Origin: Arundinibacter roseus
GTDB lineage: Bacteria > Bacteroidota > Bacteroidia > Cytophagales > Spirosomataceae
NCBI RefSeq assembly: GCF_004348825.1
Contig: NZ_SMJU01000022.1
Coordinates: forward strand, 1 to 64,000
Reading direction: 5' to 3'
DNA length: 64,000 nt
Shown here piece by piece: positions 9,493-16,749 of this stretch. Each line of letters starts with the position of its first letter. Position 1 is the stretch's first letter. Under the pieces are notes generated by a model. The model did no database searches, was not told the origin of the DNA, and worked only from the letters and a program-made list of their open reading frames with translations. Made by a program: the position numbers and the translations under genes.

Positions 9493-10506
9493 ATGAATAG
9501 GAAGTTTTCTTACCACCATACTCCTGCGAAGTCATACGCGCATCGCCTGAAAAGCAAGACCGCTATCTCTGATGAGGTACTCATTATTACTAGTTTTGAT
9601 TACTTTCTGGACAAGAATGGCTTAAAGCTACTCCTGAAAAAATACAAGGAGATAATCCTTGTCCCCCGCATGGTTGACGATGATTATTTACTGAATCAGA
9701 CGATCCGGCCACTACTCGAAAAGTTCGATAAAATTCATTTGGTAACCAACCCGCAGTACGATTCCCGCTATCATGTCATATATGAGCTTGTCATCCGCAA
9801 CAACAAGTCGATCCGCATTACGACGGTGTATGACTTTTGTGAGAATGTACTGAAAAAGGTGTACATCCCGGATGACATAGCAGAGGAAAATCCCGCAATG
9901 CCGCGTCGTTTGTCTTTTGACGGCAAGGTTCGGGCGGTTAAGAATATCATTGATCTGGTACTTTCTATCGTGCTATTTGCGCTTAGTTCTATCTTGTGGC
10001 TTGCGAGCGCATTTCGTATTCGGCAGGAGTCTCCGGGGCCAATTTTTTACTTTCAGGAACGTACAGGTTTGCATCAGGCCGAGTTCAAGTGCATCAAGTT
10101 CCGATCCATGGGTACGGATGCGGAAGCCAACGGAGCGGCTTTTTCAAGAAAGAAAGATTCCCGAATTTTTAAATACGGCGCGATTATGCGTCGCACCCGC
10201 ATTGACGAGCTGCCACAGCTGATTAATATTTTTAAAGGAGATCTGTCGCTGATTGGTCCACGCCCGGAGCGTCCGGTATTCATTGACACGTTTGAAGAAA
10301 CCGTCCCTTATTACAACCTCCGGCACGGAGTAAAACCGGGCATTACGGGCTACGCGCAGGTCATGTATCCCTACGGAGCAGGCGTGCGCGATGCGCGGCA
10401 CAAACTGATGTATGACCTCTACTATATCAAGCACTGGAGCATTCAGCTGGAACTGAAAATAATCCTTGTAACGGCAATTGTCGTATTTACCCGCAAAGGA
10501 CGGTAG
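9493..10506 (+). CDS. Undecaprenyl-phosphate sugar phosphotransferase (bacterial sugar transferase family)
   Basis: The 337-aa protein likely starts repeat-unit synthesis by moving a sugar-1-phosphate from a UDP-sugar onto undecaprenyl phosphate. Residues ~1-140 are a soluble domain without the usual four N-terminal membrane helices. One membrane helix follows at ~155-175, then the catalytic core with SPGPIFYFQERTG, FKCIKFRSM, the TRIDELPQLINIFKGDLSLIGPRPE block near 235-260, and GVKPGITGYAQV. This resembles PglC/WcaJ C-terminal domains with an unusual soluble front domain. It is separated from wecC by one GT2 gene and a GC shift, so it may serve more than one glycan. Confidence 0.9.
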   Translation: MNRKFSYHHTPAKSYAHRLKSKTAISDEVLIITSFDYFLDKNGLKLLLKKYKEIILVPRMVDDDYLLNQTIRPLLEKFDKIHLVTNPQYDSRYHVIYELVIRNNKSIRITTVYDFCENVLKKVYIPDDIAEENPAMPRRLSFDGKVRAVKNIIDLVLSIVLFALSSILWLASAFRIRQESPGPIFYFQERTGLHQAEFKCIKFRSMGTDAEANGAAFSRKKDSRIFKYGAIMRRTRIDELPQLINIFKGDLSLIGPRPERPVFIDTFEETVPYYNLRHGVKPGITGYAQVMYPYGAGVRDARHKLMYDLYYIKHWSIQLELKIILVTAIVVFTRKGR

Positions 10507-10832
10507 TTAGCTGTTAGGTGTTAGGTGTTAGGTGTTAGGTGTTAGGTGTTAGGTGTTAAAAAATTCAAATTTTGATGGTTAAGTTCCTGGTTAATAGATT
10601 ATTAGAAACTATTTTTTCAGCTACTTATGTAATCAGACAGAATTAAATTATGTTTAAAAGTATCACAAAGTATTGATTTACAATAATATAGAACCTAAGT
10701 GCTAATAACCTAAAAGCTAACAGCTACTTAAGTACTTAAGCATATTTAGTTTAGTTAAATAACATTACAAACACTTGATTATCAGCGTAATAAATAACTA
10801 ACAGCTAATAACCTAACAGCTAACAGCTACTT
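10506..10832. repeat. AT-rich spacer with direct and inverted copies of a TAACAGCTAA/CCTAAC-type repeat
   Basis: This stretch between the sugar transferase and the first wzi-like gene has no gene. A 29-base unit starting GCTAATAACCTAA occurs at 10701-10729 and again at 10804-10832 with one mismatch. A 14-base part of it (ACCTAACAGCTAAC at 10811-10824) is perfectly inverted at 10506-10519, overlapping the heptamer array. The interval is therefore bounded by inverted repeats and could fold or be a remnant of a small repeat family. Confidence 0.8.
10513..10554. repeat. Tandem heptamer repeat, six copies of GTTAGGT
   Basis: Six perfect head-to-tail copies of GTTAGGT begin seven bases after the sugar-transferase stop codon, followed by a partial unit. 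Such arrays change length easily by slippage. The array lies outside coding sequence, so any effect would be on transcript termination or downstream expression, not frame. Confidence 0.9.
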
Positions 10833-10863
10833 TGGGCGCTTTTTGAACCTAACCCCACGTTGC

Positions 10864-12270
10864 ATGCGTTTTTTACAGACGGGATTTTTTTTAGTACTTC
10901 TGGCGCATGTGGCGCACGCACAGGACTCAACCTTTACCTACTCAATTGCCGCACAGGCTGCGGCCACTACCTCTCAAACCCCTTTTTGGCTTCGGGCCAA
11001 TCAGTTCGGGATGTTCCCCGCCGAAGGATCCTTTGGCAGCGCTCAGGCAGGGCTTTATAAACGCTATTCATCTTCATCTTCCTTTATTAAATGGTCAGCA
11101 GGTGCCGAAGTGGTAGCCTTTGGCGGGCCAAAAACCGATCTTTTTCTGACGGATGCCTACGCGGCGATTCGTTTGGGCCCGCTGGAAATCAGCGCCGGGC
11201 AGCGCAAAGAAACCGTTGGTTTGCAGGACACAACCCTTACGTCCGGTTCGTTGGCGTGGTCGGCCAATAGCAGACCGATGCCCCGGATTCAGGTAGCGCT
11301 GCCGCAGTTTGTATCCCTGGGATTTACGGGTCACTTTCTGGCCTTTAAAGGAAGCTATTCCGACGGACTCATGGGAAGCGCAGCCGTACAGTACGGGAAC
11401 GTAACCGAAGTGCCCGATACTTACATGCACCACAAATCCCTTTACCTACGACTGGGAAAACCGACTCACCGGCTGCATCTCTTTGGCGGATTCAATCATC
11501 AGGTCATGTGGGGTGGCGAATACCTTATTTTTACGGGTGGGCTATCGCCTGCGGAAGCTTATAAGTACTCCATTTTAGGTAAAAGTTGGGCGAGTAGCCG
11601 GGTGGGAAATCACTTTGGCACAATTGATTTAGGCGCTAAATGGAAAGGGAAAACCTGGACGTACTTTCTGTATCGTCAAAACATCTACGAAGATGGTTCC
11701 TTATCCGAACTCACCAATATTTCCGATGGGCTGAACGGGCTGAGCATCCTACGCAATGAACCCGGGTTTACAGGGAGCAGCTGCCTGAAAGCATTTTTGG
11801 TAGAGTTTGTTGCCACTAAAAGTCAGGGCGGTAGAATCTTTGATTTCCAAAACGGGATTTTTGGCCGCGACAACTACTACAATCACTACGTGTACACGCA
11901 GGGATGGTCGTATCGGGGCAACAATTTGGGTACGCCTTTGGCGCCGTCGCAGGATGTCCTGCGGGAGGATCTTCCCCGGAGCGATTCTTCCTTTACTACC
12001 AACAACCGTTTTCTGGCGCTGCACCTGGGTGCCACCGCGCAGGTGCAGGCAATGGAAGTACAGGCAAGAGCCACGCTGAGTCAAAACTTCGGAACGTACT
12101 CGCTGCCCTTTACCCGTACGCAGCTCTCGCTACTTCTGCGTGCCGAAAAACCCGTCGCCTTTGCCGGAGGAAGTTTGCTCAGCATTCAGGCAGCGGCAGA
12201 TATGGGCGGCTTGTACCCGCAATCCTTCGGATTGATGGTGGGCTGGCGAAAACGCGGAGTTTTTCAATAG
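10864..12270 (+). CDS. Capsule assembly Wzi family outer-membrane protein, first copy
   Basis: I chose the ATG at 10864 because it begins a clear signal peptide (MRFLQTGFFLVLLAHVAHAQ); an in-frame TTG lies 21 bases upstream. The 468-aa product is rich in alternating aromatic/polar beta-strand segments and has the Wzi-like blocks TPFWLRANQFG, GQRKETVGLQDTTL, WSANSRPMPRIQ, LFGGFNHQVMWGG and LYRQNIYEDGSL. Wzi proteins are 18-strand outer-membrane barrels that help hold capsule or exopolysaccharide at the surface. A paralogue follows 122 bases downstream. Location next to glycan genes fits, but binding in this organism is inferred from the family. Confidence 0.85.
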   Translation: MRFLQTGFFLVLLAHVAHAQDSTFTYSIAAQAAATTSQTPFWLRANQFGMFPAEGSFGSAQAGLYKRYSSSSSFIKWSAGAEVVAFGGPKTDLFLTDAYAAIRLGPLEISAGQRKETVGLQDTTLTSGSLAWSANSRPMPRIQVALPQFVSLGFTGHFLAFKGSYSDGLMGSAAVQYGNVTEVPDTYMHHKSLYLRLGKPTHRLHLFGGFNHQVMWGGEYLIFTGGLSPAEAYKYSILGKSWASSRVGNHFGTIDLGAKWKGKTWTYFLYRQNIYEDGSLSELTNISDGLNGLSILRNEPGFTGSSCLKAFLVEFVATKSQGGRIFDFQNGIFGRDNYYNHYVYTQGWSYRGNNLGTPLAPSQDVLREDLPRSDSSFTTNNRFLALHLGATAQVQAMEVQARATLSQNFGTYSLPFTRTQLSLLLRAEKPVAFAGGSLLSIQAAADMGGLYPQSFGLMVGWRKRGVFQ

Positions 12271-12291
12271 ACCGGAAACCCGGTAAACCTA

Positions 12292-12321
12292 TTGGAGATT
12301 TATCAGATATACTTACATTTG
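12292..12321 (+). promoter_or_regulatory. Bacteroidota-type promoter for the second wzi-like gene
   Basis: A TTG at 12292-12294 is followed, after 19 bases, by TACATTTG at 12314-12321. This exactly fits the Bacteroidota consensus TTG / TAnnTTTG and would start a transcript about 65 bases before the second wzi-like gene, allowing expression independent of the first copy. Confidence 0.6.
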
Positions 12322-12392
12322 CCTTCCGGGTATGGCTTTTTTTCTAATCTTTCCATAGAGCCATCCAATTTCTTACGATACGTTTTTTTTCA

Positions 12393-13904
12393 ATGATACG
12401 TCACCGCTGCACACTACTGGTTCTGATTTTCCTTCTTCCTTTTTCAGGCATTGCGCAGGTAGACAGTACAGCCGTTGATTTTATTCCCAATTATGTAGAG
12501 GTAGGCGGTTTGCTGACCAATGGATCCCGGACGCCCTTTTGGCAGCAGAGCAATCGATTTGGCACAATTCCCCGGGATGGCAACGCCCTGATGATTCGTG
12601 GCGGCATGCAGCACACCTGGGCGCTGGGAAAGTCAGATTCAATTAAAGAGTGGCGGCGGGTTATGCGCCCTACTTACTTTGCCAAAGAGTGGCGGTTTCA
12701 GGTTGGGGTTGAGGGCGTAGCGAATGTTGGAAAAACAACCGACTTTTTGCTGCCGCAGGCCTACGGAGCAGTTCAGTTTGGCAATTGGGAGCTAATGGTC
12801 GGACGCCGCAAACAGTGGATCGGAATTGCGGACTCTACCCTCAGCAGTGGTTCCTACGCCTGGTCGGGCAATGCCTTGCCACTTCCAAAAATTCAGTTTG
12901 GCCTCAGCCGGTACACAGCGGTACCCTATACTAAAAATTGGGTGCAAATCATCGGTTTTTATTCCGACGGATGGTTTGAAAAAAACCGGCCGGTAACGAG
13001 CGAATTAAAATTTCATCAGAAACAACTGTATGGCCGCATCGGCAAGCCGGACGGGACATTTAAACTACTGGGCGGAATTAATCATCAGGTTCAGTGGGGC
13101 GGGAAGTCGCCCTATGAAACAATTAATGGCCAAATGCCCAAGGGATTTGAAAACTATATCCGAATGGCTTTGGGACAGCCGTCTGCCGGAAAGCTGGATA
13201 CGGCTACTTTTTTTGATAATTCAAACCGCGTAGGCAATCACCTTGGAACGCTGGACGCAGGTTTTGAAATTACAGGCAGGAAAATCCGTTGGTTGCTCTA
13301 CCGGCAAAACATCTACGAGGATGGGTCGCTGTTTCGATTGACCAACATCAAAGACGGATTGAACGGAATCAGCCTTACGCGCCTCACGGAGTCTGATGCT
13401 GATTTTCAAATACATAAAGGAGTTTTTGAAGTGTTATACACCAAAAATCAGGGAGGAAGCCAATTTATTTTTAATCAGGCTATTTTCGGAAAAGACAACT
13501 ACTTCAACCACGCACAGGTTCGGGATGGCTGGGGGTATTTTGACCGGGGAATCGGCACACCCTTCATTCCGCCCACCTCCGAAACGGTTTGGCGCTACCC
13601 CAACTACGGCGATTCTTTCACAAGCAACAATCGGGTGTGGGTATTTCATACAGGCCTGCAAGGTTCCCTGCTGCAAAAAATCGAGTGGTCTACCCGGCTG
13701 TCGTTTTCGAGCAATGCGGGCGTGTATGACCTGCCGTTTTTGCCAACCGCTTATCAATTTTCAGGAGTCCTCAACCTCCGGGCCCGCACGTCCTGGCTGG
13801 GTGAAAACACCTTTGTTCAAGGTTCACTTGCCGCGGACATTGGCGACCTCTACCCCAAAAGCTACGGTCTGATGCTCAGCATCCGCAAAGAAGGGCTTTT
13901 TTGA
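12393..13904 (+). CDS. Capsule assembly Wzi family outer-membrane protein, second copy
   Basis: The 503-aa product has a signal peptide (MIRHRCTLLVLIFLLPFSGIAQ) and the same beta-barrel blocks as its left neighbour: TPFWQQSNRFG, GRRKQWIGIADSTL, WSGNALPLPKIQ, LLGGINHQVQWGG, NRVGNHLGTLDAG and LYRQNIYEDGSL. The two proteins are clearly paralogous but diverged across their whole length, so this is an old tandem duplication. It is about 35 residues longer, mostly near residues 60-80 and in a loop around 240-270. A promoter with a perfect TACATTTG box precedes it. Probable role: surface retention of polysaccharide. Confidence 0.85.
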   Translation: MIRHRCTLLVLIFLLPFSGIAQVDSTAVDFIPNYVEVGGLLTNGSRTPFWQQSNRFGTIPRDGNALMIRGGMQHTWALGKSDSIKEWRRVMRPTYFAKEWRFQVGVEGVANVGKTTDFLLPQAYGAVQFGNWELMVGRRKQWIGIADSTLSSGSYAWSGNALPLPKIQFGLSRYTAVPYTKNWVQIIGFYSDGWFEKNRPVTSELKFHQKQLYGRIGKPDGTFKLLGGINHQVQWGGKSPYETINGQMPKGFENYIRMALGQPSAGKLDTATFFDNSNRVGNHLGTLDAGFEITGRKIRWLLYRQNIYEDGSLFRLTNIKDGLNGISLTRLTESDADFQIHKGVFEVLYTKNQGGSQFIFNQAIFGKDNYFNHAQVRDGWGYFDRGIGTPFIPPTSETVWRYPNYGDSFTSNNRVWVFHTGLQGSLLQKIEWSTRLSFSSNAGVYDLPFLPTAYQFSGVLNLRARTSWLGENTFVQGSLAADIGDLYPKSYGLMLSIRKEGLF

Positions 13905-13938
13905 ATGTTGATTCTGTTCATAAATTATTGTAGAATGA

Positions 13939-13966
13939 ATTCCATCCCGGGTATTCCATCCCGGGT
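13939..13966. repeat. Tandem 14-base repeat ATTCCATCCCGGGT x2
   Basis: Two perfect adjacent copies of ATTCCATCCCGGGT lie 35 bases after the second wzi-like gene. They sit at the left edge of a cluster of small palindromes and may belong to the same repeat family. Confidence 0.8.
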
Positions 13967-13975
13967 ATGAGATGC

Positions 13976-14131
13976 TCCGTAAGAGCTGACTGTTTGTAGC
14001 TAATATATAGATAGTATTCACACTAGCTCCGTTAGGAGCGGCCCACTAGCAGTACTCACGGGCCGCTCCTAACGGAGCTCATGAGAGATTAAATGGACAT
14101 TATTCTACTAACGGTAAGCCTCTACGAGGCA
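13976..14131. repeat. Cluster of REP-like palindromic elements
   Basis: Three small palindromes follow one another. GCTCCGTAAGAGC, followed by GACTGTTTGTAG, starts near 13974. A large hairpin at about 14025-14079 has arms AGCTCCGTTAGGAGCGGCCC and its complement. GCCTCTACGAGGC near 14117 is preceded on its left by ATTCTACTAACGG. A short hairpin next to a TGTTTGTAGAA-like tail recurs in inverted orientation here and again at 16.63-16.71 kb, as expected for REP elements mobilised by Y1-type (RAYT) transposases. The rest of 13905-14252 contains no gene. Confidence 0.7.
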
Positions 14132-14252
14132 TAAGTAGCACTATTATTCAAGAGATGCCCATTAAAAAATTATACTCTAAACTAAATTTGCTTAATTACT
14201 TATCAGGAAAAAAACCAATGACCTGATAACTAACCGCTACTCAATCAACTGA

Positions 14253-14654
14253 TCAATTTTCTGCTTCCAAAGCCTGCCGAATCTTTTCTGTTGTTTCGGC
14301 AAGTTCCTCCGAAGTCATTTTTAGCTTAGACCCAAAATCCATGTCGGCCATGCTGTTCAACGGGATCAGGTGTACGTGGGCATGCGGAACTTCCAGCCCG
14401 ATGACGCTGACTCCGATGCGTTTGCAGGGAACGGCCTTTTGCAGGGCCGGGGCTATTTTTTTGGCAAATTGCAGGAGACCGGTATACAGGTCGTCATCCA
14501 TGGCAAAGAGGTAGTCAATTTCCTTTTTGGGAATGACGAGCGTATGCCCCGGTGCTACCGGAAACACATCAAGAAAGGCCAGGAAGTCTTCGGTTTCGGC
14601 GATTTTGTGGCAGGGAATTTCACCTGCAACTATTTTTGAAAAGATGGATGCCAT
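14253..14654 (-). CDS. HIT family protein (HinT-like purine nucleoside phosphoramidase)
   Basis: A compact 133-aa protein covering one complete HIT domain. It starts MASIFSKIVAGEIPCHKIAE, typical of HinT proteins, has APGHTLVIPKK near residues 34-44, and ends the core with the histidine triad HAHVHLI near 91-97, whose central His forms the nucleotidyl intermediate. HinT enzymes hydrolyse AMP-lysine or AMP-phosphoramidates in the cytoplasm. The gene stands alone, convergent with the wzi-like genes across the palindrome cluster and divergent from the DUF1080 gene. Length and motifs match the family. Confidence 0.92.
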   Translation of the reverse strand: MASIFSKIVAGEIPCHKIAETEDFLAFLDVFPVAPGHTLVIPKKEIDYLFAMDDDLYTGLLQFAKKIAPALQKAVPCKRIGVSVIGLEVPHAHVHLIPLNSMADMDFGSKLKMTSEELAETTEKIRQALEAEN

Positions 14655-14818
14655 GAGATTTACGAATTACTATTCAGGAAAAGTATAGGCTGCAAGTTGT
14701 GATTTTTCTTTGTCACAGGCAAGTTTCTGTGGCTCAGGCCGGGAGAAGATGCCCAATCGGACAGGTTTGAAAAAGTAAACGGGTAACAAGTAAAAATCGG
14801 GTAAATTCCCGAAAAAAC

Positions 14819-14826
14819 TATCTTTG
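14819..14826 (+). promoter_or_regulatory. TAnnTTTG -7 box upstream of the DUF1080 gene
   Basis: TATCTTTG matches the Bacteroidota -7 consensus exactly and lies about 80 bases before the DUF1080 start codon. I do not see a well-placed TTG -33 element, so strength is uncertain. Confidence 0.4.
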
Positions 14827-14905
14827 CATGAAGGAGGCGGCAATAGAAAAGTTTACCTGCCGTTTTATCCAGCATAATCTTTTTTTAACTGCTTAGATCA
14901 TTCGT

Positions 14906-15604
14906 ATGAAATCTACAAAAATGGTTGTTGGTGCATTGCTTGCACTGTGTATTTTGGGAGGCTCTTCGGCCTATACCACTTTTTCAAAGAAAGGAAAGTG
15001 GGAATCTCTTTTTGATGGAAAAACCCTGAAAGGATGGAAAAAATGGAAAGGCGGCGAAATCACCAAATGGAAGGTAGAAGATGGCGCGATGGTCCTGATG
15101 GAAAAAGGCGGCGGAGATTTGCTGACTGAGAAAGAGTACGGAGATTTTGAGCTGGAACTCGAATGGAAGATTAGCGAAAAAGGCAACAGCGGCATTATGT
15201 ACCACGTACAGGAAGGCGAAAAGTACTGCTGCCCCTACTCTACCGGACCGGAAATTCAGGTACTCGATGACGCCAAACACCCGGATTCATTTGCCGGAAA
15301 AGAAGGAAATCACAAGGCAGGATCGCTGTACGACTTGCTACCCCCCTCTGACCTGACGGCCGTAAAGCCTGCGGGTGAGTGGAATAAAGCCCGAATCGTG
15401 ATTAACAAAGGAAAAGGAGAAAGCTGGCTGAACGGTAAGAAAGTGGTGGATTTCCCAACCCAAGGCCCCGAATGGGATGCAATGGTTGCGAAAAGCAAGT
15501 TTAAGGGATGGGATGGTTTTGGCTCGTTTGCCAAAGGCTCCATTGCCTTGCAGGATCACGGCGATAAAGTATGGTACCGCAATATCCGAATCCGGGAATT
15601 GTAA
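14906..15604 (+). CDS. Secreted DUF1080 (3-keto-disaccharide hydrolase-like) protein
   Basis: The 232-aa product begins with a signal peptide (MKSTKMVVGALLALCILGGSSAYT) and then one DUF1080 beta-sandwich: WESLFDGKTLKGWKKW near residues 32-47, a YGDFELELEWKIS strand, GNSGIMYHVQEG near 97-108, EIQVLDDAKHPD, and the terminal VWYRNIRIREL strand. This lectin/concanavalin-like fold is annotated as 3-keto-glycoside hydrolase, and homologues are usually paired with sugar isomerases and dehydrogenases. The TIM-barrel protein downstream starts 32 bases later, which fits 3-keto-sugar metabolism. The catalytic role in this protein is not demonstrated. Confidence 0.88.
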   Translation: MKSTKMVVGALLALCILGGSSAYTTFSKKGKWESLFDGKTLKGWKKWKGGEITKWKVEDGAMVLMEKGGGDLLTEKEYGDFELELEWKISEKGNSGIMYHVQEGEKYCCPYSTGPEIQVLDDAKHPDSFAGKEGNHKAGSLYDLLPPSDLTAVKPAGEWNKARIVINKGKGESWLNGKKVVDFPTQGPEWDAMVAKSKFKGWDGFGSFAKGSIALQDHGDKVWYRNIRIREL

Positions 15605-15636
15605 GATTCTCTAATCACTCAAAAACCCTCGTACCG

Positions 15637-16515
15637 ATGAAATCATCCCGTAGAGATGCTGTCAAACAAATGGCCGGGCTAGCCGTAGGCATGCCCGTGG
15701 CCAATTCGCTCAAAGATCGTATGGACGCAACTGAACAAGCCCTTGGGTCTGCGCTGAAAGGCCGGATCAACCACTCGGTGTGTCGGTGGTGTTATGGCAA
15801 GATTCCTTTCGAGGATTTGTGCAAAGCCGCCAAAGAGATTGGCCTCACCTCCATCGAACTGTGCGGTCCCGAAGAATGGCCCATCCTGAAAAAATACGGT
15901 TTGCACTGCGCCATGCCGTGGGGAGCGGGCAAAGGAATTGTGGAAGGATTTAATAATCCAGCTTTTCACGACGAACTCGTGGCAAGCTATGAAGCGCATT
16001 TTCCCAAACTAGCCGCCGCCGGTTATGACAAAGTGATTTGTTTTTCGGGCAATAGAAACGGCATGAGCGATGAGCAGGGCATGGAAAACTGCGTGAAAGG
16101 CCTGCAACGCCTGATGAAAAGCGCTGAAAAATATAAGGTCACGCTTGTGATGGAGTTGCTCAACAGCAAGGTCGATCACAAAGACTACATGTGCGATACT
16201 TCCAAATGGGGTGTGGAGCTGTGCAAGAAATTGGGTAGCGAAAACTTCGGACTGCTGTACGATATTTACCACATGCAGATCATGGAGGGGGATGTGATCC
16301 GCACCATTCGGGACAATCATAAATACTTCTCGCATTACCATACCGGTGGCGTGCCGGGCCGCAACGAAATTGATGATACGCAGGAACTGAATTACCCTAC
16401 GATCATGAAGGCGATTGTGGACACGGGCTATAAAGGGTACGTGGGTCAGGAGTTTATTCCCAAAAGAGACCCGCTAACGTCTCTTAAAGAAGGAGTTTTG
16501 ATTTGCGATATTTGA
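15637..16515 (+). CDS. Sugar phosphate isomerase/epimerase family TIM-barrel protein, Tat-like leader
   Basis: The frame opens at 15571 inside the preceding gene, but the ATG at 15637 gives the normal start: MKSSRRDAVKQMAG, a twin-arginine-like leader, giving a 292-aa protein. The mature part resembles hydroxypyruvate isomerase/AP-endonuclease-2 barrels: RINHSVCRWCYGKIPFEDLC, LTSIELCGPEEW, then metal-site candidates VTLVMELLNSKVDHKDY (Glu) and LLYDIYHMQIMEGD (Asp/His), with a late YVGQEFIPKR Glu. Such proteins isomerise or epimerise keto-sugars and accompany DUF1080 proteins. A strong terminator follows at 16565. Confidence 0.85.
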   Translation: MKSSRRDAVKQMAGLAVGMPVANSLKDRMDATEQALGSALKGRINHSVCRWCYGKIPFEDLCKAAKEIGLTSIELCGPEEWPILKKYGLHCAMPWGAGKGIVEGFNNPAFHDELVASYEAHFPKLAAAGYDKVICFSGNRNGMSDEQGMENCVKGLQRLMKSAEKYKVTLVMELLNSKVDHKDYMCDTSKWGVELCKKLGSENFGLLYDIYHMQIMEGDVIRTIRDNHKYFSHYHTGGVPGRNEIDDTQELNYPTIMKAIVDTGYKGYVGQEFIPKRDPLTSLKEGVLICDI

Positions 16516-16564
16516 TTTTTCTGAAATTGAAAACCGTTTAGGTTTATAAGAAATTTTGAAGTAC

Positions 16565-16609
16565 AAAAAGAACCTGCAAGGATTGAGAATATTCTTACAG
16601 GTTCTTTTT
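16565..16609. terminator. Bidirectional hairpin terminator
   Basis: A 16-base stem with one mismatch (AAAAAGAACCTGCAAG paired with CTTACAGGTTCTTTTT) closes a 13-base loop and is followed by a T-run on both strands. It can end the isomerase transcript and, from the other strand, the helicase transcript. Its right arm is part of a duplicated copy of the helicase 3' end. Confidence 0.8.
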
Positions 16610-16749
16610 GTTGGGATTCCGCCAGTCATTGGGTCGCTCCTAACGGAGCTAATGGGCATTTCCTAGGGAACGATTCTACAAACAGATCGCCTCGCTGAGG
16701 CTAATTCTGTAAAAAATCCTTACAGGTCCTTTTTGTTGGCATTTCGCCA
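16591..16749. repeat. 34-base duplication of the helicase 3' end flanking a REP-like element
   Basis: Bases 16591-16624 and 16716-16749 match at 30 of 34 positions. The right copy encodes the last codons of the helicase on the - strand (WRNANKKDL-stop); the left copy would encode WRNPNKKNL-stop but has no gene attached. Between them lies a palindrome pair: CGCTCCTAACGGAGCT near 16634 and GCCTCGCTGAGGC near 16689, the latter next to TTCTACAAACAG. The layout suggests insertion or local duplication that left the original terminator behind. Confidence 0.75.

Noticed and set aside
10513-10554. Regular short repeats that could suggest a CRISPR array
   Set aside because: Units are 7 bases, head to tail and without spacers; no cas genes are nearby.
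15571-15636. Upstream extension of the TIM-barrel isomerase start into the DUF1080 gene
   Set aside because: The 15637 ATG begins a normal twin-arginine-like leader; the extension overlaps the DUF1080 coding end and adds unrelated residues.
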